From Branchiostoma floridae (lineage: Eukaryota > Chordata > Leptocardii > Amphioxiformes > Branchiostomatidae), in assembly GCF_000003815.2 (NCBI RefSeq), contig NC_049982.1:33013746-33077745 (forward strand): a DNA stretch of 64,000 nucleotides, read 5' to 3'. The notes under the pieces are model-generated. The model was not told the DNA's origin. It worked only from the letters and a program-made list of their open reading frames with translations, and searched no databases. Shown in pieces: positions 55,216 to 64,000 of this stretch. The stretch's first letter is position 1. The number at the start of each line of letters is the position of its first letter. The position numbers and the translations under genes were made by a program.

Positions 55216-56250
55216 CTTTTGTAGTATACATAAACCCCCACATGGAGCCCAAATTGATATTGTCATTCAATCAGGATATTTTCTACAGTTGTACATGGGC
55301 CACAAACAACTACACACGACATTTGCCATGACTTACTCCCGTAGTGCAATATAATCACCCGATTTACTATAACGTTAGCTCACGGCTCACGGCTCGCGTT
55401 ATTTATGGCCCAATTAGACGACGATTGTTTTTGAAGTAGATGTTTCTCTCTTCAGCAACAGTAAAACCAGTCGCCAGAGTAACCGCTCATATCAGATAGT
55501 GGGCCTTGAAAATGACTAAAATTTAGTGATAAAAATTAGTGGTTCAGGTAACCCCCTAGCACACCTTCTTAACTGTAATGCCACATCTTCAACTTTTGGT
55601 GTGTAAAACGTTAGGACCCATACTACATGGACATCAAAAAAGTTATGTTCATAACTTTATCAGATATATCAGGATGGGCATTGTAATTTCAGTAATTTTC
55701 CGCCATAAACTATTGGACTTTAGAGGGTCTCTGAGGAGGGGTCGCAGGAGCCGTAACGAAAAATAGCTGGAGGGTTTTAACTACATGGCTGTTCATAGTT
55801 CCACATACCTATCACACATACAAAGTATATGAGCCAATTTGGCCGACCCCCATCTTCCGGCCTCGGCTTGGTTTTCTCGTGCAATGACTTTTAAATGCAT
55901 TTATGGTAATTTGAGTAAAAAAAGACCTGGTTTTAGACTGACATTCTCACATGTTTCGTGAATTAAACTTAGTCCTGCAAAATTTCTTTGTGCTAAGGTT
56001 AACCAATCCGAACTCACGCCAGTACAAAAATGTCAGCAAATTCCTTAATGCAAAAAAAAAGAATGTTTATTAATGCCAATAGCCTGTCTCTCGCTGGCTG
56101 GGGTTAACCCCCCTCCCCTCCTTGGTACTGGCAACCGTTTGCAGGCCGGCCGCTAGTCCGTCCAATGATGGACAGTTACGAAGTCGCCCTTTGACTGATG
56201 CGTTATTGTATCCCCATACCAAAATACACTGTGGTGGAAATGGCTACTCT

Positions 56251-56446
56251 CCAAGCAGAGGTTAGGCTCCGGCTATGTTTTTTGCATTTTTTAGTCGTTT
56301 TTATCGGGCTTTCTATTTTGTTTTTTATCTTGCTGTGACAAAACCTAACTGGCTGGCGTACTTCAAGAAAAATGACAAAATATAAAGCCCGATAAAAACG
56401 ACTAAAAAAACGTTAATAAAACAGCCGGGGTCTAACCTCTGCTTGG
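56251..56446. mobile_element. MITE with CCAAGCAGAGGTTAG ends
   Basis: Left CCAAGCAGAGGTTAG and its exact inverse at the right end; inner arms TTTTTAGTCGTTTTTATCGG pair as well. About 196 bp. Confidence 0.8.
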
Positions 56447-56613
56447 ACAGTAGAAAATGGCCAAATCCTTCTAAAGAGAATCCAAAAATACAAATGTGAA
56501 GATAGTCTATGCACTTGTTTAAATGTCATTTTAGGCCAAAACGTATCCTCCCGTTCCATTGTTGAAGTTCCATTGTGAGAATTACTTTGCAGCCCAATAA
56601 TTGAGCTGAGATA

Positions 56614-56803
56614 CTGTAAATGTATTTAAGTTCGCGGGGATTTAATTTCGCGGTAGCGGGAAAAGGACTTTCCGCGGAGGATTTAAGTTCGCGGTAATAC
56701 CATAGACTGCAATCTGATATCATAATAGAAAAATGTTCGCGGTGGTTTTAAATTCGCGGTGAAGTGGTCACAGCGAAAACCGCGAACATTTCTGCATTTA
56801 CAG
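56614..56803. mobile_element. MITE, CTGTAAATG family (copy 4), TA TSD
   Basis: Reverse orientation relative to copies 1 and 2. Ends CTGTAAATGTATTTAAGTTC and inverted CTGTAAATGCAGAAATGTTC; TA at 56612-56613 and 56804-56805. Confidence 0.88.
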
Positions 56804-57429
56804 TATGTGGTATGCGGGTCAACTTGATCTGCTGAAAGAATTGTCCAAGTCTACAATAGACACCACGCTTGTAACTCGGAGCTAACTGCCGTGATTTTTT
56901 TATGAGATATGTCACAAGTTGATGTCTCAAAACCTACCCAAATACCAAATATCATTCTATAATCCACCCATATCGTCTTGTGTGGTGCTAGCAAAGCAGT
57001 TCAGCAAAAGGACTAGGAGGAAGAGAAAGGAGCCGATGAAGAAACATTTAGTAAAGTACAAAAAGGGAGAAGGGAAACGATCTGCGTTTGTTGGCAAATG
57101 GTGGCTTCCTGGCCCAGTACATTTATGGCTACGTTTTTACTAAGTTCCTTTTTTTTCATTCTAGCGACATGTAGTATAGACTAGATCGCCAGCGGGTCGC
57201 TTCTTATATGTCAGCGCACAGTTTAGAGAAAGATGTGTTGCTATAAGTATAAGAAATATAGCTTAATGGTTCATAGAATTCCACATATACAGTTCTACCC
57301 GCTTCGCGTTCAAAATGGTTCCTCCCCGCCTGGCGAAATATATACATTCATTGAAGGAAGACCAGATACATCATTAGCAGACTCACGACTTTCAGCCATG
57401 GAAACGCCCCGTCCACAAATAGGTCCCTG

Positions 57430-57529
57430 NNNNNNNNNNNNNNNNNNNNNNNNNNNNNNNNNNNNNNNNNNNNNNNNNNNNNNNNNNNNNNNNNNNNNNN
57501 NNNNNNNNNNNNNNNNNNNNNNNNNNNNN
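57430..57529. other. Assembly gap (100 N)
   Basis: Exactly 100 N, about 120 bp upstream of the microprotein start at 57652. Confidence 0.99.
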
Positions 57530-57651
57530 ATCATCAGCAGGTGCTACGATTCGCTGTGCCTCAAACAAAGAAGCGCTTGGTTCACACAGCCCACGGTCGA
57601 GATTCATCCACGCACAAACATCTCCTCAGCTCTCTGCGGTACCTACGAACC

Positions 57652-57897
57652 ATGGAAGCCGTCAACGCCACTGCAGCACCGCTGGCGCCCGATCCTCCGT
57701 ACGGAGTGGCCGTGGTGTCCGTGGGATGTCTGCTACTCATCCTCGTCATCCTCATCACCATTTTTTGCCTGGTGGACAGCACGGAGGACAAGGACGACAA
57801 ACTCCTGGCTGACCTGGAGGCCATGGATCCAAAGGGGAAGGACCCCGAGGTGCAGATGCTCCGGCTGGAGTACAAACTGAAGGCTGTAGGTCTGTAG
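57652..57897 (+). CDS. Single-pass membrane microprotein 1
   Basis: An 81-residue single-exon frame; I do not recognise the family. It starts MEAVNATAAPL with one N-glycosylation sequon (NAT), has PDPPYG, then one strongly hydrophobic span (about residues 18-40, VAVVSVGCLLLILVILITIF), then an acidic and charged tail ending LRLEYKLKAVGL. There is no cleavable signal before the span, so it probably lies with the N-terminus outside. The GC-rich, biased codons contrast with the AT-rich flanks and support coding. It shares layout and motifs with 60876-61127. The C-terminus (AVGL) could be a class II PDZ ligand. A possible AATAAA lies near 58740. Function unknown. Confidence 0.72.
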   Translation: MEAVNATAAPLAPDPPYGVAVVSVGCLLLILVILITIFCLVDSTEDKDDKLLADLEAMDPKGKDPEVQMLRLEYKLKAVGL

Positions 57898-58867
57898 GAA
57901 GGCAGGCGGCTGGAAGAAGAGCATCACTTGCGAGGAATTAAGAACATGAGCCAAAAGGAGATATCAACGGACAGTAGGCAAAAACGGTCAACACCACGGA
58001 CCCGTCCTTTCTTATATCAGTTTGCCAATATATTATATACTGTACATGAAGACTGAAGAAATCTAGCGGAAGCTTTATTGGATGGGTATGGGGAATAGTG
58101 CGTATGCAGCGAACCGGTCCGCCATTTTCTCAACTGGATACGTGCTCTGATTTTTCAAGAGCTAGTTGTATCGATGTTGTAAGTCTTTTTAAGCACTGTC
58201 GAGTACCGTTACGTGTCTTTATTTGCTCTACAGATCAAAAATGGCGTGTCCTTTTTTGCTTCCTATGAAAAGTGTTGCGTCTGAATGTATTTCCAAAAGT
58301 CTGCTTTTGGGATCAGTTTTTTGTATGGAAAAGGTACATTTGTAGTGTCGATAGAAGAGGTTTGCTGATTGAGTTGCGTATCAATATGGAGACATATATG
58401 GCTAATCTAAGCCACAAAAGATGGACAAAAATGAATGTTCTTGTGCTGAGCTACATTTACATATAGGTTGTGCAGAGTTTTAGACAGCAAATGCTGAATC
58501 GAATTTTGAATTTTGAAGAAGATGAGATCGAACCGCCAAGGGGATGGTACGTGAGGAACACAAACGTATGTGTGAATACGACTCTGTGAAATATATGTTC
58601 AGGCCCAGCCAGTCAATGTACATTTTCTTACAAGTTCAATATGTCTTAGAAATCGACCTCTGTCACTGTGTGTTGAGATACTTGAACTGACAGAAATTAT
58701 AAGCTCTCTCTATGTAAATCGATTGAGATTTATTTGTGAAATAAAACTGTGAATGGTAAAACTGTTATGTCATGGGTGTTCCGTAGAAAGAAGGGGTGGA
58801 TTAGTATTAAAGGCGACCCAAGCAATATTACAGCGTTAAAAGTAGAAATATTCTTGGTAAGGCAATC

Positions 58868-59105
58868 TGTATAATATTGACATCTACTGCACTGTATTCC
58901 CATATTTACATCATTATTATATCATCTGAACGGCCCAGAGACAAGTCGCAGGAGGATATTCGTTATTATTGAAACCCCCCCAAATTAGGTCTTGACCAGG
59001 AATCCTCGTGCGGCTTGTTTTTGTGCCGTTTTTAACGGCTCAATTTATGAAATGATGTAAATGTGCTAAAATAGTGCATTAGATATCATTATTGTACAGA
59101 TTAGT
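58868..59105. mobile_element. Palindromic element, second copy (opposite orientation to 50985)
   Basis: Contains TCTGTATAATATTGACATCT, CGGCCCAGAGACAAGTC and GCCGTTTTTAACGGCTCA, matching the reverse complement of the copy at 50985-51245. Confidence 0.6.
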
Positions 59106-59399
59106 TGAATAGGTAGCGGAACGATGTATAACAGTAACATGTGCAAGAATAAGACCAAAACATATCAATAACATCATCTATATAACCCTGTATATCATAA
59201 TAACATAGCTGTATGAAATATCTGGGCATTATGGTGACATGTCAATATACGGCGACTGGACATTTTCCCCGTCAGACAGTTCGAAATGAAGGCAATGAAA
59301 TATAGTCAAGGATTCAGAACCCCCTCTATGCCTAAAGGGACGGGCCAAGATTTAGAAGTAAAGGGTTTTGTGCGAAAAATACTGATGCTGAAGTAAAAT

Positions 59400-59660
59400 T
59401 GCCATCTTGGTAAGTGGTACCAATTTACCACACTAGTGTCAGTTTTACTACACCAGTGCATTTCTAGATCTTGACTACATGAATGAATGGCTGTGTTACC
59501 ATGTTTTGTCGCTTCGGTTCTTGTTACAATGTTAATGGCAGTCTATTTGCGCATGCAAAATTTAGCCATTTTCTTTTACCAATATTTTGTTCAGCCCTAT
59601 GTCATTATTTTTGCGGTCTGTAGCGGATGTCATCCATAAACTGTACCTGTTGTGGCGTAA
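59400..59660. mobile_element. Family F partial copy without the nested MITE
   Basis: Blocks TTGGTAAGTGGTACCA, CCACACTAGTGTCAGTTTTAC, TTTAGCCATTTTCTTTTACC and GGATGTCATCCATAAA follow the order of 48480-49205, but the 457-bp nested element is absent. Confidence 0.65.
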
Positions 59661-60339
59661 TTATAATGAAAGTTAGGCCCTCAGAAAGGAAAGGCCCCTG
59701 AGGCCAATCCTTAGACTGACGCATGAGAATCTTGTGTCCGGTACAAGGACGCTGGTTATGTGTTTTGCATACATGATGAAATCGCTGTGTCCATTTTTGT
59801 AGATTTCTGAGCTGAAGGCAACAAGGTATAATCACAATCGGTACATGAAATTATAGTAAACACGTGCAGCATTCACATCATTATCATCGGTCGGCTGCGG
59901 CGCAGACGACTGTAAGTTTCTTCACATCTAGCCAGATTCTGCCCAATATCGATAAATTCAGCACCCAGGACAGATAGAATTCTGGGGAGAGGCGTTTGCA
60001 GGCGTTTGCAGTACGGCGTACCGGTACAAAACCATTTTTCCTTGTGGGAGCGGTCCAGAAAAACCGGACCGGATGTTGGACCGATTCAAAAATGAACAGT
60101 TTATACCGGCAGGCGCGCGCACGTGTTTTGGAGCTTACAGGTCCAAGAAAAAGCGAAGTAGAGGATAGTTGATAGTCATTTTTACCAAGCTTCTACTGTC
60201 AGACTTGGTTAAGACAGAGTCAGTTGTTTACATGGCTCGGATAGGATTTTGGCCAATGGAAGTCGGATACTCCACAAAACAGAATCCTTTGTAGCAATAT
60301 GGACCATTGGTTTGAGTATCGCCCATTCACAAGTTTTCA

Positions 60340-60437
60340 CAGATGATTAGGTCCAGCTTCAGGTCCGGACCTGGACCTGATCCTCTGGACCTGGATCGTA
60401 CCTATACCTGAATTTTCTTTACCGAAACCCAACCCTA
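60340..60437. repeat. GGACCTG-type repeat, second copy
   Basis: GGTCCGGACCTGGACCTGAT units followed by TTTACCGAAACCCAACCCTAG, parallel to 51493-51577. Confidence 0.45.
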
Positions 60438-60875
60438 GTCGCTATGCATCAGAAACTGATGGCTTATATATAACTATCTATATGTCTTTCTATCTACACA
60501 CACACGCTAATTGTGAACAAGTAATACAATTATTTTTTAGCATATGATGAGATCACGACAACATCCCCATAGATGTCTCAGATTTCTTCGTTTTATAACC
60601 TCCCCTTTGGGACGTTATCAACCTACAGTACGGCGGCGTCTATAACAGAAATAGACGGAAGCCCTGGTCACGATTCCCAGACGGTAACTCCTTCTGGACC
60701 ATTAACATACCACAGAAGCTGTCCTCAGGGACGGAAAGTAAGACACTGAAGGGAGGGATTCTCACCAGCCAGTGGTAAAAGTGAGTGTGATGGTAATTCT
60801 ACCGTTTTGCGCCTATTTTATAACGACATTGCGTACGGCGGACTGAGGGTCTAACTGAGGTGCGGTTTTTTCATC

Positions 60876-61127
60876 ATGGCATCGACGAACACAACAGCAG
60901 CAGCCTATATTGTTGAAACTTCCTCTCCTCCGCGCTTCATGCTTTACTTCGTCGGCGTCGTCGTGGGTATGCTCATCTTGGCAGCCATGCTGTTCTGTCT
61001 GTATCGCCGGATGACGGGAAGGGAGCAGCGCAACAATCCGGGTGTAGAAATGTTGGAGTCCGGGGATCTCACTCCTACAGAACGGTATGAACAACTGGAC
61101 AAGAAACTCAAGGAATGCGGGCTATAG
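60876..61127 (+). CDS. Single-pass membrane microprotein 2
   Basis: An 83-residue single-exon frame starting in good Kozak context (ATCATGG). Starts MASTNTTAAAYIVE with a sequon (NTT), has SSPPRF, one hydrophobic span (about residues 21-43, MLYFVGVVVGMLILAAMLFC), a basic stop-transfer LYRRMTGRE, then an acidic tail ending YEQLDKKLKECGL. Related to 57652-57897: both have N-x-T-A-A near the start, PP before the span, VG and FCL within it, LE after it and KLKxxGL at the end. The basic residues after the span support a cytoplasmic C-terminus. Family and function not recognised. GC-rich against its surroundings. Confidence 0.75.
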   Translation: MASTNTTAAAYIVETSSPPRFMLYFVGVVVGMLILAAMLFCLYRRMTGREQRNNPGVEMLESGDLTPTERYEQLDKKLKECGL

Positions 61128-61940
61128 GGAGACGGCTGATGTTGAATGTACATTAACAAAAAAATCACAGAGCACAGAGAACGTAACATTTTCCCCTCTA
61201 CAGGGAAGGTGATAACGGCGTCAGGAAGGAAGCCTTTACAAATTGATCTGCTAGAAAAAGGATTGAAACCTTACCTGTCTTTTCCATAAGGGCCTTGCAT
61301 TGTGGTATCCAGACGAAAGTCGTTGGGCAAGGAGAGCTATGTACGTATACAAACGCATGGTGACAACTGGCTGTATATTCAACAGTTCACGAAAGGTCAG
61401 GAAGATGATGAGATTGAGATGTATTTAGCATGCAGAACGAATAGTAACGGTAGAGTTTTTGTAACGTCACATTCGGCATCTTACACCTTTTAAGATTCGA
61501 GTTGACCCGTTTGTGTGTGTGATGAAGTAATTATATTGTTAAAGAAGGAGACACGTCCACGGCACCCTCTTACAGATATAGGTGCATCCTTTTACATACA
61601 ACATTACTGCCGCAGCATTTCACGTCGCACTTTGTTGCTCATCAACTTTCGAACGAGTCATGTGTTTGCCAGTGAATTCCGTGCAATTATCCGGATGGTG
61701 CAATTATGCGAAGTTATCTAGCTGGACCGCACCGGTTTTTTGGATTTGAGGATTCCGTGCAGTTAACAGAGGTGTGTGTTAATCCGTTGTGCAATTAACT
61801 GGCTTCTACTGCATCACATTAGGTAGTTGACAAGCATTTGGATACATGACTACAGCAATGTAGTTCATGCTTGGTTCAACTGTGACGAACACTGCCTTGT
61901 GAATATCGTATACCCTTCAGTGTTATGGCTGTATTTCTTA

Positions 61941-62137
61941 TACCCCCCTCAGATTAGGCGCGATTCGATCGGACGACGAGTCTGCGAGCTCTATATTACG
62001 AGGAGGCATGACCCTGATGCCGACGAAAAAATGGCAGAATTTCCCCCAGTCCCGTCAGGGCTAGGGTCATGCCTCCTCGTAATTTATAGCTCGCAGACTC
62101 GTCGTCCCATCGAATCGCGCCTAATGTGAGGGAGGTA
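61941..62137. mobile_element. Palindromic MITE with TTA TSD
   Basis: Left TACCCCCCTCAGATTAGGCG, right inverted TACCTCCCTCACATTAGGCG, with arms of about 80 bp that nearly meet. TTA at 61938-61940 and 62138-62140 fits PIF/Harbinger insertion. Confidence 0.75.
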
Positions 62138-62409
62138 TTACGACACATTCCGAAGTGACCGATCTCAAAAGTAAGGCCTAGAAAAAAGTTACCCGACCGA
62201 CGGCTGGATACCAGGCTACCGACCCTATCCCTTTTTGGGGTCGACCATCATCTTTTATATCTGACCCTCTGAGTTATAAGATTCAAAGGAGACTTCCTGT
62301 GATTCACAATCATTTTAACAGTTGGTGGAAGAATGCGTAGTTAGCATTGTTCTTCTTTGCATGGTTTATCAACGTATGTGTGCTTGTATAATGTAGAGTC
62401 TGTATTATT

Positions 62410-62500
62410 ACTATACTATACAATACTATACAATACTATACTATACTATACTATACTATACTATACTATACTACACTATACTATACTATACTATACTATA
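62410..62500. repeat. (ACTAT)n microsatellite
   Basis: About 18 ACTAT-type units with a few variants. Confidence 0.95.
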
Positions 62501-64000
62501 TGATATCAAAAATACCAGTACCTGATACATTTCAGTCTTACGTGTGTATTGTTCTACAGTATCTGTAGGATCACTTGGGCTGAAATCTTAAACAAAAACG
62601 TTCTGAGTCCTCATGCCTCCATGAAAAACTTGGACCATTAGTACATTTCTTCCGTCAATTGTTGTCGCATTTATCATGCAAGTCAAGATGTAATCAGCAT
62701 AATATATTCTACTTATGTCGGTCATCTCAAGCAAAAGTACATGTATTGTATATGGTGTTATATAGTCGTTTCGTTTGGCAAAATTCCATGTTAACATTTT
62801 ATCATAAATTATGGAAAATTGCACGTTTGTGTAGTCTGTACATAGTGGTGTAAACATTTAAATAGCGTACACATGTCACAAGTGGGTGATTTTCACGCTG
62901 TCGTGTTCAGAACTTCAAGAGAAGACGCCCCCTTACGCGTGGGTGGCAGGTCGGTCTGGATGGAAGGCAGAATGGACGGAAGGGAAACTAATTACTCGTG
63001 TCCTAACGAATTACACGTTATTTCTCCTCAAAATAAAAGATGACGTTGGGTCAAAATGACACAAAGCAAAAATATCAATCACAAAATAAGAGAAGGTAAG
63101 GGGAATGGGACAACGAGAATAAAAAGATTGAATATTGTCCATAAAATATGGTCCAGATGAAAATGAGAAGAATGATAAACCTAAAAATCCTTACCGTCAT
63201 TATTCAAAAGAGAGATGAGAACTTTCACAGTGTTGGAGTATTGAATTACTAGTCGATAAAGATTTGTGACTTTTCCAAGGTTTTTTAAAACCTCCTTGCA
63301 TTGGTTATCCTAAAAACATAATAATATGCTAACGACGCCAATAGTATCCACGGGGATGTAACTAGCATCCATTTGCTCCTTTATTAATGTTGTTGCTAAG
63401 CAACCGACCAAAACCACGGAGCATCTTGGCTCAGCACAAGGGGCGGTTCACTCGTACGGGGGTGGAGAAGCGAGCGCCATCTTCCTTCATGGTTCTTGTT
63501 TCTGGGATGCTGTACATGTTTTGAAGGGACTTCTCCGAAATACTTTATCGACACGGCAGCTTTTCAATCATCGCACCTCATTATTAATAAAAAAGTCAAA
63601 ATACCGGTAAAACTGAAGGGAGTGATAAGAATAGAAGTGCAAGCTTCATTGCGCCATCATACTTGCAGAGCGTATCCATTGCCCACCATCTTTACTACTA
63701 AGTATAAAGTCGAGATGATGAGATAGAAACCAATAAGAGATTTGATACCATAGTACTAAATGCTTCAACCATCTGCTATTACCAAGGACATTTGGAAGGA
63801 ACACTGTGTGCTACTTATTCCATGTAAACCGATTTCCCATTTCATGTGTGTCATGAATATAAGAATATAAGTGCTCTCATATTAAATGTAGATTTAGAGA
63901 ATGCCCAAGTCACGTCAATACCAGGCAAATTACAAAAAAAAATATTTATTCTTTTTTTGCGCTGTCAAACCCATGGCAGAAAACACCGGATACTTTATGA

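Larger units (their letters stand above)
54155..57651. other. Noncoding region between Ly6-like and first microprotein genes
   Basis: Divergent 5' flanks with a palindrome, MITEs and two gaps. I see no gene; a first exon hidden in the gap at 57430-57529 cannot be excluded. Confidence 0.5.
57898..60875. other. Noncoding region between the two microprotein genes
   Basis: The first 850 bp may be 3' UTR of the first microprotein. Then come the palindromic element copy (58868-59105), a family F copy (59400-59660) and a GGACCTG repeat (60340-60437). No gene seen. Confidence 0.5.
61128..64000. other. Noncoding right end of the window
   Basis: Holds the palindromic MITE at 61941-62137 and a microsatellite at 62410-62500. 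No frame resembles a known protein. Confidence 0.5.

Noticed and set aside
57233-57880. Long frame spanning the assembly gap at 57430-57529
   Set aside because: It is open only because the N run is read through. Downstream it is the +1 shadow of microprotein 1, with Arg/Ser-rich nonsense.

Overview
The window is animal nuclear DNA: seven multi-exon or intronless genes with GT-AG introns, dense families of short inverted-repeat transposons, two LINEs with long reading frames, tRNA-derived SINEs and three 100-N assembly gaps. The proteins are close to vertebrate orthologues in length (WDR91 758 residues, KRR1 370, ANKRD16 364), while introns are crowded with young MITEs with intact target-site duplications (TSDs). 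That combination suggests an invertebrate chordate, most likely a lancelet (Branchiostoma). The organism is inferred; no database was searched.

Layout. 1-4577 (+): 3' part of an ARID5A/B-type ARID transcription factor. 4578-9078: noncoding. 10191-9079 (-): intronless KRR1. 10313-27849 (+): WDR91, 19 coding exons, head-to-head with KRR1 (about 120 bp between start codons). 35457-29285 (-): a single-domain adducin / class II aldolase protein, 7 coding exons, rebuilt here to 318 residues. 35842-48196 (+): ANKRD16, 4 exons, head-to-head with the adducin-like gene; introns 1 and 2 hold an RTE-like and a CR1/Jockey-like LINE. 54154-50787 (-): a Ly6/uPAR three-finger protein, 4 exons, rebuilt to 144 residues. 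57652-57897 and 60876-61127 (+): two intronless, related single-pass membrane microproteins. 61128-64000: no gene seen.

Most striking observations: (a) WDR91 intron 4 is a U12-type AT-AC intron (donor ATATCCTT, branch TCCTTAAC), confirmed by reading frame and protein conservation; (b) WDR91 holds two minisatellites grown from its own splice junctions, one multiplying a 5' splice site (exon 8) and one a 3' splice site (exon 17); (c) five short elements ending TAG...CTA, plus two long-TIR elements starting GGGT, all with 9-bp TSDs, point to Mutator-like activity, and one long-TIR element carries a SINE piece and a reverse transcriptase piece; (d) nested insertions can be read against uninterrupted copies elsewhere in the window; (e) two paralogous membrane microproteins share an Asn-x-Thr-Ala-Ala start and a KLKxxGL end.

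The genes do not form one pathway: chromatin regulation (ARID5), ribosome biogenesis (KRR1), endosome maturation (WDR91), tRNA-synthetase fidelity (ANKRD16), and cell-surface or membrane proteins. Exon coordinates come from reading splice sites by eye and checking phase at every junction; untranslated regions were not resolved.
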